A stretch of 64,000 bases of DNA from Pseudomonas vlassakiae (GCF_014269035.2 NZ_JABWRP020000009.1:62001-126000), one strand, 5' to 3'; positions 8,560-18,592 are shown, counted from the stretch's first letter. Made by a program: numbers and translations. Notes: a model not told the origin generated them from the sequence alone.

Positions 8560-9198
8560 TTGATTAGGGTTCTAGTGGTCGACGATCACGATCTGGTTCG
8601 AACCGGTATTACTCGCATGCTGGCTGATATCGACGGCCTGCAGGTGGTGGGTGAGGCGGATTCGGGCGAGTCGGCGCTGAAACTCGCCCGGGAACTGAAA
8701 CCTGACGTCGTCCTGATGGACGTGAAGATGCCCGGGATCGGCGGCCTGGAGGCCACCCGCAAGCTGCTGCGCAGCCACCCCGACATCAAGGTGGTGGCGG
8801 TTACCGTGTGTGAAGAAGACCCGTTCCCCACCCGCCTGATGCAGGCCGGCGCCGCCGGTTACCTGACCAAGGGCGCCGGCCTGGACGAAATGGTCCAGGC
8901 CATTCGCCTGGCTTTTGCCGGCCAGCGTTACATCAGCCCGCAGATTGCCCAGCAGCTGGCACTGAAGTCGTTCCAGCCGCAAGCGTCGCCGTTCGACGCG
9001 TTGTCGGAACGGGAAATCCAGATCGCCCTGATGATTGTCGGCTGCCAGAAAGTGCAGATCATCTCCGACAAGTTGTGCCTGTCGCCCAAGACCGTCAATA
9101 CTTACCGCTATCGGATTTTCGAAAAACTCTCGGTCACCAGCGATGTCGAACTGACCTTGCTGGCCGTTCGCCACGGTATGGTTGACGCAAGCCTCTAA
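8560..9198 (+). CDS. gacA: GacA, response regulator of the Gac/Rsm pathway
   Basis: 212 residues, NarL/FixJ type. The receiver has DDHD at residues 8-11, phospho-acceptor Asp54 ([11 protein letters not shown]), and Lys in YLTKGAG. A LuxR-type HTH follows ([33 protein letters not shown]). GacA is known to activate the small RNAs that titrate RsmA/RsmE proteins. The start is a TTG codon at 8560 with a GAGGTG-like site upstream; no in-frame ATG or GTG precedes the conserved MIRVLVVDD. The uvrC ATG lies 6 bases after the stop. A CsrA/RsmE-type gene occurs at 51.0 kb in the same window. Confidence 0.97.
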   Translation: MIRVLVVDDHDLVRTGITRMLADIDGLQVVGEADSGESALKLARELKPDVVLMDVKMPGIGGLEATRKLLRSHPDIKVVAVTVCEEDPFPTRLMQAGAAGYLTKGAGLDEMVQAIRLAFAGQRYISPQIAQQLALKSFQPQASPFDALSEREIQIALMIVGCQKVQIISDKLCLSPKTVNTYRYRIFEKLSVTSDVELTLLAVRHGMVDASL

Positions 9199-9204
9199 TC
9201 CTTC

Positions 9205-11028
9205 ATGTCACAAGTCTTTGATGCCAGCGCGTTCCTGGCGACCTGCAGTGGTCGCCCAGGCGTATACCGGATGTTCGACGCCGAGGCGCGGCTGCTCTAT
9301 GTGGGCAAGGCCAAGAACCTCAAGAAACGCCTGGCCAGCTACTTCCGCAAGACCGGCCTGGCGCCGAAAACCGCTGCGCTGGTGGCGCGCATCGCCCAGG
9401 TCGAAACCACCATCACCGCCAACGAGACCGAGGCGCTGCTGCTCGAGCAGAACCTGATCAAGCAGTGGCGCCCGCCGTACAACATTCTGTTGCGCGACGA
9501 TAAGTCCTATCCGTACGTGTTCCTGTCGGAGGGTGAATTCCCGAGGCTGGGCATCCACCGCGGGGCGAAGAAAGCCAAGGGGCGGTATTTCGGGCCGTAC
9601 CCCAGTGCGGGCGCCATTCGCGAGAGCCTCAGCCTGCTGCAGAAGGCCTTTTCCGTGCGCCAGTGCGAAGACAGCTACTTCGCCAACCGCACCCGCCCCT
9701 GCCTGCAGTACCAGATCAAGCGCTGCAAGGGCCCGTGCACCCAGCTGGTCACGCCCGAGGAGTATGCCGAGGATGTGCGCCACTCGGTGATGTTCCTCGA
9801 AGGCCGCAGCCAGCAGCTGGGCAACGAACTCAACGAAGCCATGGAAAAGGCGGCAATGGCCCTCAACTTCGAGAAGGCCGCCGAGCTGCGCGACCAGATT
9901 GCCTTGTTGCGCCGGGTCCAGGACCAGCAGTACATCGAGGGCGGCTCCGGCGATGTCGATGTGGTGGCCGCCTTCGTCAACCCCGGTGGTGCCTGTGTGC
10001 ACCTGATCAGCGTGCGCGGTGGCCGGGTGTTGGGCAGCAAGAACTTCTTCCCCCAGGTGGGCATCGAGGAGGAGGTAGCCGAAGTCATGGCTGCGTTCCT
10101 GTCGCAGTACTACCTGGGCAATGCCGAGCGCGAGCTGCCCGGCGAGCTGATCGTCAACGTGGTGCACGAAGACTTCGAGGCGATCACCGAAGCCGTGCAG
10201 AGCCTGCGCGGTCGCGAGCTGAGCATCAGCCACCGGGTGCGCGGCACCCGCGCACGCTGGCAGCAACTGGCGGTGACCAACGCTGAACAAGCACTCAATG
10301 CTCGCCTGGCCAACCGCCAGCACATGGCCGCGCGCTTCGAGGCCCTGGCCGAAGTGCTTGGCCTGGATGAGGTACCGCAACGCCTGGAATGCTATGACAT
10401 CAGCCACTCCAGCGGCGAAGCCACGGTCGCCAGCTGCGTGGTGTTCGGCCCGGAGGGCCCGATCAAGTCGGATTACCGTCGCTTCAACATCGAAGGCGTT
10501 ACCGCTGGCGATGACTATGCCGCCATGCACCAGGCCCTGACCCGCCGTTACGGGCGGATCAAGGATGGCGAGGGTAAGTTGCCCGATGTGCTGCTGGTGG
10601 ACGGCGGCAAGGGCCAGCTGAACATGGCGCGCGAAGTGATGCAGGAGCTGGCCTTCACCGACCTGACCCTGCTCGGCGTGGCCAAGGGCGTGACCCGCAA
10701 GGCCGGCTTCGAGACCCTGTACCTCAACGACGTGACCCATGAGTTCACCCTCAAGGGCGACAACCCGGCGTTGCACCTGATCCAGCAGATCCGCGACGAA
10801 GCCCACCGTTTCGCCATCACCGGCCACCGCGCCCGGCGCGGCAAGGCTCGCCGCACGTCGAGCCTTGAAGACGTCGCCGGGGTAGGGCCCAAGCGCCGCC
10901 GCGACTTGCTGAAACACTTCGGCGGCCTGCAGGAGCTCAACCGCGCCAGCATCGATGAGATCGCCAAAGCGCCCGGCATCAGTAAAAAGCTCGCCGAGTC
11001 GATTTATGCCAGCCTGCATAGCGAGTAG
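9205..11028 (+). CDS. uvrC: UvrC, excinuclease ABC subunit C
   Basis: 607 residues, the normal length. Domains in order are: GIY-YIG nuclease ([20 protein letters not shown], residues about 16-95), a Cys-containing segment ([17 protein letters not shown]), a UVR domain near residue 215 ([16 protein letters not shown]), an RNase H-like endonuclease domain ([20 protein letters not shown]), and C-terminal helix-hairpin-helix motifs ([18 protein letters not shown]). It cuts both sides of lesions in nucleotide excision repair. It starts 6 bases after gacA; the gacA-uvrC pairing is conserved across gammaproteobacteria (uvrY-uvrC in E. coli). Confidence 0.98.
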   Translation: MSQVFDASAFLATCSGRPGVYRMFDAEARLLYVGKAKNLKKRLASYFRKTGLAPKTAALVARIAQVETTITANETEALLLEQNLIKQWRPPYNILLRDDKSYPYVFLSEGEFPRLGIHRGAKKAKGRYFGPYPSAGAIRESLSLLQKAFSVRQCEDSYFANRTRPCLQYQIKRCKGPCTQLVTPEEYAEDVRHSVMFLEGRSQQLGNELNEAMEKAAMALNFEKAAELRDQIALLRRVQDQQYIEGGSGDVDVVAAFVNPGGACVHLISVRGGRVLGSKNFFPQVGIEEEVAEVMAAFLSQYYLGNAERELPGELIVNVVHEDFEAITEAVQSLRGRELSISHRVRGTRARWQQLAVTNAEQALNARLANRQHMAARFEALAEVLGLDEVPQRLECYDISHSSGEATVASCVVFGPEGPIKSDYRRFNIEGVTAGDDYAAMHQALTRRYGRIKDGEGKLPDVLLVDGGKGQLNMAREVMQELAFTDLTLLGVAKGVTRKAGFETLYLNDVTHEFTLKGDNPALHLIQQIRDEAHRFAITGHRARRGKARRTSSLEDVAGVGPKRRRDLLKHFGGLQELNRASIDEIAKAPGISKKLAESIYASLHSE

Positions 11029-11061
11029 AATGCCGGGTTCAACCCGCAGCCAGTCGTACCG

Positions 11062-11622
11062 ATGAATATTCCAAACCTGCTCACCGTTCTACGCGTCCTG
11101 CTCATCCCGATCTTCATCCTGCTGTTCTATGTGCCCTATCACTGGAGCTACATGGCCGCCAGCACGGTGTTCGCCATCGCCGCCGCCACCGACTGGCTGG
11201 ACGGCTACCTGGCGCGTCGGCTGCAGCAGAGCACACCCTTCGGCGCCTTCCTCGACCCCGTGGCCGACAAGCTGATGGTGGCCGTGGCCCTGGTGTTGCT
11301 GGTACAGGTGCACGCCAACTTCTGGCTGACCCTGCCGGCAGCGGTGATCATCGGCCGTGAAATCGTCGTTTCGGCATTGCGCGAGTGGATGGCCGAACTG
11401 GGCGCGCGGGCGCATGTGGCGGTATCCAGCCTTGGCAAGTGGAAGACCGCGGCGCAGATGCTGGCGCTGGTGATCCTGCTGGCCAACCCGCCGGTGGTAA
11501 ACTTCTGGGTCGTGTTGGGCTACGGCCTGCTGTTGGTGGCGGCGGCGCTGACCCTGTGGTCGATGGTGCACTACCTGCTGGCTGCCTGGCCGCACCTGCG
11601 CGAAGGCTCCGAGCAAAAATAA
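11062..11622 (+). CDS. pgsA: PgsA, CDP-diacylglycerol-glycerol-3-phosphate phosphatidyltransferase
   Basis: 186 residues with the CDP-alcohol phosphotransferase signature ([20 protein letters not shown], then LDPVADKLM), which supplies the metal-binding Asp residues. Several hydrophobic helices place it in the inner membrane, where it makes phosphatidylglycerol phosphate. It begins 33 bases after uvrC on the same strand and is followed by tRNA-Gly, the same order as uvrC-pgsA-glyW in E. coli. Confidence 0.97.
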   Translation: MNIPNLLTVLRVLLIPIFILLFYVPYHWSYMAASTVFAIAAATDWLDGYLARRLQQSTPFGAFLDPVADKLMVAVALVLLVQVHANFWLTLPAAVIIGREIVVSALREWMAELGARAHVAVSSLGKWKTAAQMLALVILLANPPVVNFWVVLGYGLLLVAAALTLWSMVHYLLAAWPHLREGSEQK

Positions 11623-11641
11623 AACTTTTTTGAATCAAGGG

Positions 11642-11670
11642 GTTGACGCCGTTTCAGATATCGCTAGAAT
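11642..11670 (+). promoter_or_regulatory. Sigma-70 type promoter for tRNA-Gly
   Basis: TTGACG at 11642-11647 and TAGAAT at 11665-11670 are separated by 17 bases, ending 15 bases before the tRNA. Position and spacing match a stable-RNA promoter. Confidence 0.75.
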
Positions 11671-11685
11671 GGCACCCATCACGAC

Positions 11686-11761
<76 letters not shown>

Positions 11762-11798
11762 GATTGGCCTTAACGAATGCTTTCGGTAAGGCAAGAAA

Positions 11799-11823
11799 GA
11801 AGGCCCTTCGGGGCCTTTTTTCG
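11799..11823 (+). terminator. Rho-independent terminator after tRNA-Gly
   Basis: Stem AGGCCC/GGGCCT around a TTCG loop, followed by a run of T residues (11816-11821). Confidence 0.85.
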
Positions 11824-12021
11824 TTTCAGTCGAATCCGCACAGATCCACGGCCATCCGGCCTTTTCCAGTCCCGAAATGACTACACCCTCGGCCAGCAAA
11901 GGCGGGAGGGCCTTCCCTACGCTGCAGGCGTTCGGCCACTAGTACACGCGTGCTAATCGACCTTGGCGAGGCAGCTTTCGTATAGTCCGTGCCGGATTAC
12001 AGCAATCGGGACAGGACTTCC

Positions 12022-12582
12022 ATGAAAGACAGACTTCTATCCTCAAGCCGCTGGTTGGCCATCCTGGCCATGGCGTGTAGTGCGACGGCCATGGCCGATC
12101 AAGCGCCGGGTGACTACTGGATCATCTACGGCAAAGGGGAACGTCTGCACAACGAAGTGTACGTTGCCGACAGTGCCGGCATCATGCAAAAGGCAGGTGG
12201 CGTGCAGTCGGCGCAGGTCATGCAGCTGTTCGAAGACCCCGCTTATCCAACCCTTGTCGCCTATGAAGTCCAGGTCAAGTGTAAACAGCGCCAGATACGC
12301 CTTGACAGCGCCCGTGCGATACGGCGCTTCGACGGCGCAGTGAAGGATGTGAAAACCAATGCCCGCAGCTGGGTCGCACCGAAAGACTACTGGTTGAAGC
12401 GTACCTTCGCCTTTGTTTGCGCCCCTGAAAATCGAGCACGCAATCAGATGCTGCCGATCGGCAAGATGCCTCCTGCCCAGATGGTTGCTACCGTCCAAGC
12501 CATGTTCATCCAGTTGGTGGGTGTGCAAGCCAACAGCCAGGCGGTGCAAGAGTTGGACGACATGCTGAGCAAAAGCCCTTGA
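12022..12582 (+). CDS. Exported protein of unknown function
   Basis: 186 residues. A signal peptide ends at ATAMA-DQ (residue about 26). The mature part has two Cys (VKCKQRQIR and FVCAPENR) that could form a disulfide, and a DYWIIYGKG start. I recognise no domain. I chose the ATG at 12022 because it begins the signal peptide; a frame from 11989 adds a polar tail incompatible with one. The stop overlaps the next gene (TGATG), so this and the following lipoprotein form a two-gene operon of envelope proteins. Resemblance to surface-adhesion small proteins is too weak to name. Confidence 0.7.
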   Translation: MKDRLLSSSRWLAILAMACSATAMADQAPGDYWIIYGKGERLHNEVYVADSAGIMQKAGGVQSAQVMQLFEDPAYPTLVAYEVQVKCKQRQIRLDSARAIRRFDGAVKDVKTNARSWVAPKDYWLKRTFAFVCAPENRARNQMLPIGKMPPAQMVATVQAMFIQLVGVQANSQAVQELDDMLSKSP

Positions 12583-12968
12583 TGACCCTCCGTACTGGGC
12601 TGCTCGGCCTGATGCTGCTTACGCTCACCGGGTGTATTCCGACCCTGCCGGAGCTGCGTGCCAGCCATCAATGGCAGGGGCGTGACGCCAAACAGGCGAT
12701 TGACTTCTTCGGCCCGCCCGGGCGCATGGAGCCATTGCCTGGCGGAGCGGGGGTGCAGCTGGGCTGGTACCGCGACACCACTTACGTACGCCAGGAGGTC
12801 GTCGGCAGCACCGCTGAAATGCAGGGCAACGTGATGGTCCATACCAACTACTGGGATGACGTGACCCATCCGGGTGGCTGCACGATCCTGATGAGGGTGG
12901 ACAAGGCGCGGCTGATCAGCGACTTCTCTACGAAGGGGCGTTGTAACGGCGTGAGTCTGGCGCCTTAG
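12582..12968 (+). CDS. Small lipoprotein of unknown function
   Basis: 128 residues. The N-terminus is a lipoprotein signal with lipobox LTGC (about residues 15-18). The mature protein is about 110 residues with two further Cys (GGCTILMRV, GRCNGVSLAP) and an ETWEKR-like small outer-membrane-protein flavour, but I cannot assign a family. The ATG at 12582 shares one base with the stop of the preceding gene; a TTG one codon earlier is possible. Coupled translation suggests the two products act together in the envelope. Confidence 0.7.
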   Translation: MTLRTGLLGLMLLTLTGCIPTLPELRASHQWQGRDAKQAIDFFGPPGRMEPLPGGAGVQLGWYRDTTYVRQEVVGSTAEMQGNVMVHTNYWDDVTHPGGCTILMRVDKARLISDFSTKGRCNGVSLAP

Positions 12969-13024
12969 TCCTTTTTTTGGGAGGCGTGCGTGCTTGCCTG
13001 CAATAATCACACTTCCCAAGCAGT

Positions 13025-14275
13025 TCAGGTCGACTCGACAGGCGTGGCAGAGGGCGACGGCGAACTGCCTGGTCGGGTTTCAGGCAATGCCACCAGCACC
13101 AGCACGAAGGCGACTGCGGCAATGGCCGCCAAGGCAAGAAACGCTGCGTCGTAGCCAGCGGCCTGCAGCACCAGCCCGGCGATTCCAGGGCTCAGCGCCG
13201 CGCCCAGCCCGAACGTCGCCGTCAGCGCGCCGAGGCTGACATTGAAGCGCCCGCTACCTTCGGTCAGGTCCTTGACCACGATGGGTAACAGTGCGCCGAA
13301 GATGCCCGCGCCAATACCGTCGAGCAATTGCACGCCTACCAGCCAGAACGGGTTGTCGGAAACCAGGTAAAGCGCACCCCGTATCGGCAGGATGAGAAAG
13401 CCGGCCAGCAGGAACGGCTTGCGCCCCCATTGCTCGGCCTTGGCCCCGACCAGCAGCGCCATCGGCACCATTACCAATTGCGCCGCGACAATGCAGGCAG
13501 AGGTGAGCGGGGTGGCCAGGCGCAGGTCGATCTGTGACAGCTTCTGGCTCACCAGCGGCAGCATCGCCGCGTTGGCAAGGTGAAACAGCGCGCAGCACAC
13601 GGCGAAGATCAACAGGGTACGGTTGTGCAGCAGCAGCTTCAGCCCGGCAGGGTGGTCAGCCGCCATCGGGCCATGGCCAAGGCCGCGCGCCAGCTGGTGG
13701 TCGATGGCCGCAGCGGGTACCCGGGCCACGGTCACGATGCTGGCCACGGTCATGATGGCCATCAGGTAGAACACCACCACCGGGCCGAACAGGTACGCCA
13801 GGCCGCCGGCCAGCAGCGCCGAGCAGGCATTGCCGGCGTGGTTGAACGTTTCGTTGCGGCCCACCCGGCGGGTAAATGCCCTTGGGCCCGTGATGCCAAG
13901 CGATATGGCGGCAATCGCCGGCGCAAACACCGAGCCTGCAAGGGCCGCGATCGTCTGGGTCAAGGCTACCCCGGCGAACGACGATAGCCACGGCAGCAGC
14001 AGGCAACTGCCGGTCACCAGCACGGCGGCAATCACCACCACTGCGCGCTTGGCCCTGGTGCTGTCGATCAATGCACCGGCCGGGGTTTGCGCCAGCAGCG
14101 CCACGATACCCGCCACGCTCATCACCAGGCCGATACTCGCGGGTTGCCACTGGTGCACGGCAAGCAGGTAGATGGCCAGGTAGGGCCCCAGGCCGTCGCG
14201 CACGTCGGCGAGGAAGAAATTCAGCCAGTCCAGGGCACGGTGATGCGAGGCGAGGGGCTTTGAAGGGGTCAACAC
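13025..14275 (-). CDS. MFS transporter
   Basis: 416 residues, 12 hydrophobic helices. The major-facilitator loop motif is degenerate: AGALIDSTRAKRAVVV after helix 2 and GAKAEQWGRKPFLLAG after helix 8. The long loop and the LPETRPG end resemble drug/H+ or organic-acid antiporters of Pseudomonas; substrate unknown. The reading frame stays open far upstream, over the HAD gene, but transporter homology begins at about 14275. There a GTG (or the TTG one codon later) precedes TPSKPLASHHRALDWLNFF; the open stretch above it is a shadow. It lies 131 bases downstream of the HAD gene, so it may or may not belong to that operon. Confidence 0.82.
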   Translation of the reverse strand: MLTPSKPLASHHRALDWLNFFLADVRDGLGPYLAIYLLAVHQWQPASIGLVMSVAGIVALLAQTPAGALIDSTRAKRAVVVIAAVLVTGSCLLLPWLSSFAGVALTQTIAALAGSVFAPAIAAISLGITGPRAFTRRVGRNETFNHAGNACSALLAGGLAYLFGPVVVFYLMAIMTVASIVTVARVPAAAIDHQLARGLGHGPMAADHPAGLKLLLHNRTLLIFAVCCALFHLANAAMLPLVSQKLSQIDLRLATPLTSACIVAAQLVMVPMALLVGAKAEQWGRKPFLLAGFLILPIRGALYLVSDNPFWLVGVQLLDGIGAGIFGALLPIVVKDLTEGSGRFNVSLGALTATFGLGAALSPGIAGLVLQAAGYDAAFLALAAIAAVAFVLVLVALPETRPGSSPSPSATPVEST

Positions 14276-14406
14276 TGCAATCTCGTGAAAGCCAGGGGGG
14301 CGCGATCGGCGGCCAATATGCGCAGGGCTGACCGCTCTGGTTAAGGACTGCCAGTGTAGCCGACAGGTTCCTGGCCCAGGCGCGCACCATGGCATCAACC
14401 CACCGG

Positions 14407-15030
14407 TCAGCCGCCTGAGTATCGTGGCCCGTGGCAAGTAACGTCCACTACCGGCATGCCCGCACGTCGTGCGGCCTGCAACCCTTGTTCGCTGTCCTCG
14501 AACACCAGGCACTGCGCAGGTGCCAGCCCCAGTTCCCGGGCGGCCTGCAGGTGGATGGCGGGATCGGGCTTGGCCTTGCCGACATCGTCGAAGGTGACGA
14601 GGGTGTCGAACAGTTCGGCCAACCCCAGGGCGGCCAGTGAACTCAGGACGATCTGCCGAGAGCCGCTGGACGCCACCGCCAAGGGCTTGACCCCGGCGAA
14701 CCGCCTGGCGATTGCCGTCACCCGGGTAATCTCCCGCACCTGTAGCGACAGGTTGGCCAGGTAGTGCTGGCGCATGGTCGCCACCACCCTGGGGCGATCC
14801 AGCGTGACCTGATAGGTGTGTTCGAATTGTGCCATCAGTTGCGCCTCGCACAGGCCGCAGCGGGCAGCGTGCCATGCGCCGTCCATGACGTTGCCAGACC
14901 CGGCGAAGGCCTCGCGCCAGGCAGCGGCATAGGCGGGCAGGCTGTCGATCAGGGTGCCATCGCAGTCGAAGATCAGGCCGTCGGCGGCCTGCAGCAGTGC
15001 TTCCAGCGCGGCGTCGGACAGGTCGTTCAT
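14407..15030 (-). CDS. HAD-superfamily phosphatase (beta-PGM/phosphatase-like)
   Basis: 207 residues. HAD motifs are clear: I, FDCDGTLIDS; II, VASSGSR; III, Lys in GKAKPDP; IV, VFEDSEQG. An alpha-helical cap follows motif I. It hydrolyses a small phosphorylated metabolite. Its ATG overlaps the stop of the upstream GntR-type regulator by 4 bases, making it the last gene of the seven-gene operon that begins at 21655. In that setting a vitamin monophosphate (TMP, NMN or FMN) is a reasonable guess at substrate; the sequence alone does not show it. Confidence 0.85.
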   Translation of the reverse strand: MNDLSDAALEALLQAADGLIFDCDGTLIDSLPAYAAAWREAFAGSGNVMDGAWHAARCGLCEAQLMAQFEHTYQVTLDRPRVVATMRQHYLANLSLQVREITRVTAIARRFAGVKPLAVASSGSRQIVLSSLAALGLAELFDTLVTFDDVGKAKPDPAIHLQAARELGLAPAQCLVFEDSEQGLQAARRAGMPVVDVTCHGPRYSGG

Positions 15031-15815
15031 GGCGCCTCGCCCTGGCCGGGATAGCGGGTCTGCAACACCACCGCGAGCGCATCCGGGCGCCAGAACTCCT
15101 GGTCGAATTCGACCGGCTGGCCGCGTTCGCCGAAGCTCAGCCGTTCCAGGTAAAAACTGCTCGAGCCTGGGGAGACCTGCAGCAGGTCGGCCTGAAAGTC
15201 GTTCATCGTCTCGGGGTGCATGCACAGTTCGCTGCGCGACTGCACGCGGCCGAAACGTTCGCGCAGCAGGGCGGTCAGCGAGGTGTTGAGGTCGGCGTCG
15301 AGCAACCTGGGGCACCAGTCAGCCACCAGCACGTTGCACTCCAGCAGTACCGGACGCTGGTCGACCCAGCGCCGGCGCTGCAGGTAGAACACCGGCTCCT
15401 CCGGGTGTTCCAGGCCCATGCGCTTGGCCAGCCAGGCCCCGGCCGGGCGGCGTTCGGCGTGCAGGCACTCGGTGCGTGGCGTGCGGCCCTGGGTGGCGAC
15501 ATATTCCATGAAGCCGATGATGCCGGTCGGGTCGTAGCGGATGCGTGGCGGGCTGACGTACCAGCCGCGGCGGTCCTGGCGGTAGATGACGCCGTCGGTT
15601 TCCAGCAGCTGCAGGGCCTGGCGCAGGGTCACGCGGGTGCAGCCGAAGCGCTCGGCCATGTCCCGTTCAGCGGGCAGTTTGCTGTCGGCAGGCAGGCAGC
15701 ACTGGGCCAGCTCGCTGGCCAGTTGATCGCGGATGCGCAGGTAATGGGGCTGGGAGGCGCGCCAGGTGGCTTGCGGTTGCGACTCGCTGACGAACGAGGT
15801 ACGGAACGGGTTCAT
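15027..15815 (-). CDS. GntR-family (HutC subfamily) regulator with UTRA ligand domain
   Basis: 262 residues. The winged HTH lies at residues about 25-90 (PHYLRIRDQLASELAQ, SKLPAERDMAERFGCTRVTL, LLETDGVIYRQDRRGWYV). The UTRA domain covers residues about 100-255 (GRTPRTECLHAERRPAG, YLQRRRWVDQRPVLLECN). HutC-type regulators are usually repressors released by a small ligand related to the operon substrate. Both ends overlap neighbours by 4 bases (PnuC-type gene upstream, HAD gene downstream). A perfect HutC-type site at 21713-21724, at the head of this operon, is the likely target, giving autoregulation. Confidence 0.9.
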   Translation of the reverse strand: MNPFRTSFVSESQPQATWRASQPHYLRIRDQLASELAQCCLPADSKLPAERDMAERFGCTRVTLRQALQLLETDGVIYRQDRRGWYVSPPRIRYDPTGIIGFMEYVATQGRTPRTECLHAERRPAGAWLAKRMGLEHPEEPVFYLQRRRWVDQRPVLLECNVLVADWCPRLLDADLNTSLTALLRERFGRVQSRSELCMHPETMNDFQADLLQVSPGSSSFYLERLSFGERGQPVEFDQEFWRPDALAVVLQTRYPGQGEAP

Positions 15816-16408
15816 TGCACCCCCTCGACGCCCGCCGGCAGTGGCCGTTGCCGGGCCCGCAGCTCGTTGCGCCAGGCCAGCAGGCCGTAGCCGGCCAGTA
15901 CCACGAAACCGGCGTACAGGGCGGCCGTCAGTTGCAGGTCCCTGGACAGGAACAGCCCGACGTAGGCGCTGTCGAGCACGACCCACAGCCCCCAGCTGGC
16001 GACATACTTGCGTGCCGCCCAGAAGCTCGCCACCAGGCTCAGCGAACTCAGCAGCGCGTCGATCCAGGGCGCTGAAGCATCGGTGTAACGCTGCATGAGG
16101 GCCCCCAGCACCGCTGCACCGGCAAGCCCGGCCACCAGGCTGATGATGGCTTCGCGGCGTGGCAAGCGTTGCACCTCGACCTTGCCGGCGGCACTGTAGC
16201 CTTGGCTCCAGCGCCACCAGCCGTAGCCCTGCAGCACGGCGAAGACCCACTGCAACAGCATGTCGCAATACAGCTTCACTTCGAAAAAGATCCAGGCATA
16301 GAGCAACACGGCCACCACGCTGACCGGCCAGCACCAGCGAATGCGCTGGGTGGTCAGCCACACGCCGAGGATGTTGAACAGCACGGCGATGATTTCCAAC
16401 GGTGACAT
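15812..16408 (-). CDS. PnuC-family vitamin/nucleoside permease
   Basis: 198 residues with seven or eight hydrophobic helices and the family signature of aromatic clusters (LTTQRIRWCWPVSVVAVLLY, LQGYGWWRWSQG near residue 70). The family imports nicotinamide riboside (PnuC), thiamine (PnuT), riboflavin (PnuX) or nucleosides by facilitated diffusion, with trapping by phosphorylation. The ATG at 16408 follows GGAGGTGCCT; a GTG two codons earlier is the alternative. It lies 18 bases after the TonB receptor gene and overlaps the regulator gene. An APH-fold kinase in the same operon could provide metabolic trapping. Confidence 0.85.
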   Translation of the reverse strand: MSPLEIIAVLFNILGVWLTTQRIRWCWPVSVVAVLLYAWIFFEVKLYCDMLLQWVFAVLQGYGWWRWSQGYSAAGKVEVQRLPRREAIISLVAGLAGAAVLGALMQRYTDASAPWIDALLSSLSLVASFWAARKYVASWGLWVVLDSAYVGLFLSRDLQLTAALYAGFVVLAGYGLLAWRNELRARQRPLPAGVEGVQ

Positions 16409-16426
16409 AGGCACCTCCAGGGCCGT

Positions 16427-18592
16427 TCAGAAATTCACGGTTGCAGACAGGCGGGCGGTGCGCGGCGCTCCCTGGAACAGGTAGCCGTCACCCATGTACT
16501 CGCCCACATCGCGCCAGTAGCGCTTGTCGAACAGGTTGTCCACGCTCAGGCGAAACACCGTTTCATAGCCCTCCAGGTCGAGGGTGTAGCGCGCGCCGGC
16601 ATCGAACACGGTGTAGCCATCGACCTTCACGTTGCCGGCCTGGCTGGCATACTTGCTGGCGCTGTAGCGCAGGCCGCCGAGCAGGGCCAGGCCCTTGACG
16701 CTGGCGATGCTGTAGTCGGCGTGCAGGCTGGCGCGCACCTTCGGCACGTTGATCGCCTGATGGCCTTCGTAGCGGTCGGTGCCGCTGTCCTCGACCCGGG
16801 CGCGAATGGCCGCGGCACTGGCAGCCACCTGCAACTGCTCGGTCAGGCGCCCGTTGGCGGAAAGTTCAAGGCCGATGTTTTCCTGGTCGCCTTGTTGTAC
16901 GTAGGTGAAGCTGCCGTCATCGTTGGGGCGCGAGTACTGATAGGCCTTGCTGATGCGAAACAGCGCGGCGCCGAAGCTCAGGCCCTGCCAGTCACGCTTG
17001 GCGCCGAGCTCCAGCTGGCGTGACACCGTGGGTGGCAGGATCTCGTAGGCATTGGTGGTGAACCAAGCCGCTTCGCCGCCCAGGGACAAGCCCTTGCTGT
17101 AGCTGGTGTACAGGGAAATGTCCGGGCTGGGTTTGTAGATCAGTGCCACATTGGGCAGGAACTCCGAGCGCTGGGTATGGCGCGTGGTATTGCCGTCGAT
17201 GTCGAAGGTTTTCTCGTCGAGGCGGACCTGGCGGCCGCCGAGAATGGCCTGCCAGTGTTCGCCGTAGCTCAGCCGGTCGGTGAGGAACAGGCCGTACTGG
17301 CGGCTGTCCAGGCGTCGATAGGTATGCCCCAGTGGTGCGCTGCTCGGCGCAAAGTCGGGTACGGGCTGGTAGATGTTGGCGGTGCCCACCCATTCGTTGA
17401 CCGCGTCGCGGCGGTCGACGAGCCGGCGCAAGGCGCTGCTGCCAAGGGTCAGCTCGTGCTGCAACGGGCCACTGTCGAAGCGCCCGCTCAGGGTCGCCTG
17501 GAGCTCGTCGTTGCGGCGGGTGTCGTCGGGGCTGCGGAAGTCGTAGACGTCGTAGTCGCCTTCGGGGCTGAAGTAGTTGGGCACGGCGGAGCTGGCGCAG
17601 CTCGGGGCGCCATAGCAGCCCCAGGCGAAGGCACTGTAGTCGTCGATCACCACCCGGCTGCGCGAAGCGCTCAGGTTGGCGCTCCAGTCATCGTCGAAGC
17701 GGTACTCGAAGCGGCTGCCAAGGTTGAGCGAGTCGATACCCACCGGTTTCGACCAGTGCTGGTCGGCCAGGCGGTCCTTGGGGTCGATGCCGCTGGGCAC
17801 CACGTTACCGCCAAGCAGCTGGTAGCCTGGCACCGAGCGTTGTTCACGGGTCTGGTATTCGGCATCCAGTTGCAGCAGGGCGGCGTCGCTGAGGCTCCAG
17901 TCCACGGCCAGGGAGGCGAAATCACGTTTGCCGTCGGAGTTGTCCACATAGGTGCGGATGTCTTCATGGGCGAAGTTGGCGCGTACGCCCAGGCGCTGCT
18001 CGCTGTCGAGCCAGCCGCCAAGGTCGGTGGCCAGGTAACGCTCGCCCGACTCATTGCTCGCCACGGTGACCGAACGCACATTCTGCGGGCGCTTGGTGAC
18101 GTAGTTGACCAGCCCGCCCGGCTCGGAAACACCGCTCTGCAAGCCAGACAGGCCTTTGAGCAGCTCGACCTGCTGTTTGTTTTCCAGCGCGACGTTCTGT
18201 TCGCCGGTGATGGTGCTGCCGTTGATCTTGTAGCTGTTGGCGGCGCTCAGGGAAAACCCTCGGACCACGAAGTTCTCGTAGTAGCCGATGGGTGCATAGC
18301 TTTCGCCGGTCGAGGCATCGTTGCTGAGTACTTCGCTCAGCAGCCGGGCCTGGCGATCCTTGAGCAGTTGTTCGGTGAACACCGCGACCGAGGCCGGGGT
18401 ATCGAGCAGGGGGGCCTCGCCGAAGCCGCTCACTGCGGCAGTGCTGGCGTGGTAGCTGTCGGGTTGCTCGGCCGTGACCGTGACGGCCTCCAGCAGGGTG
18501 CTGTCCGCCCATGCCAGGGCAGGGCTGATCGACAGGCTCAGCAGCCCTGAGAAGAGGCCGTGGCGGTGTTGCAGGGACAGGGATGAAGCCAT
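16427..18592 (-). CDS. TonB-dependent outer-membrane receptor
   Basis: 721 residues. A signal peptide ends near PALAWA-DS. A plug domain follows (LLDTPASVAVFTEQLL, NFVVRGFSLSA, QVELLKGLSGLQSGVSEPGGLVNYVTKRP), then a 22-strand barrel closing with ARLSATVNF. It looks like the siderophore-receptor branch, but that branch also includes vitamin receptors. The TonB box may lie in LLEAVTVTA near the mature N-terminus. The start at 18592 follows CAGGAG. It lies 85 bases below the rhodanese gene and 18 above the PnuC-type permease. An outer-membrane receptor coupled to a PnuC-type permease argues for vitamin uptake rather than iron. Confidence 0.92.
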   Translation of the reverse strand: MASSLSLQHRHGLFSGLLSLSISPALAWADSTLLEAVTVTAEQPDSYHASTAAVSGFGEAPLLDTPASVAVFTEQLLKDRQARLLSEVLSNDASTGESYAPIGYYENFVVRGFSLSAANSYKINGSTITGEQNVALENKQQVELLKGLSGLQSGVSEPGGLVNYVTKRPQNVRSVTVASNESGERYLATDLGGWLDSEQRLGVRANFAHEDIRTYVDNSDGKRDFASLAVDWSLSDAALLQLDAEYQTREQRSVPGYQLLGGNVVPSGIDPKDRLADQHWSKPVGIDSLNLGSRFEYRFDDDWSANLSASRSRVVIDDYSAFAWGCYGAPSCASSAVPNYFSPEGDYDVYDFRSPDDTRRNDELQATLSGRFDSGPLQHELTLGSSALRRLVDRRDAVNEWVGTANIYQPVPDFAPSSAPLGHTYRRLDSRQYGLFLTDRLSYGEHWQAILGGRQVRLDEKTFDIDGNTTRHTQRSEFLPNVALIYKPSPDISLYTSYSKGLSLGGEAAWFTTNAYEILPPTVSRQLELGAKRDWQGLSFGAALFRISKAYQYSRPNDDGSFTYVQQGDQENIGLELSANGRLTEQLQVAASAAAIRARVEDSGTDRYEGHQAINVPKVRASLHADYSIASVKGLALLGGLRYSASKYASQAGNVKVDGYTVFDAGARYTLDLEGYETVFRLSVDNLFDKRYWRDVGEYMGDGYLFQGAPRTARLSATVNF

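Noticed and set aside
13025..15082. A single 685-codon protein covering the HAD gene and the MFS gene
   Set aside because: The N-terminal third is a different frame of the HAD gene and has no homology; transporter features begin at about 14275.
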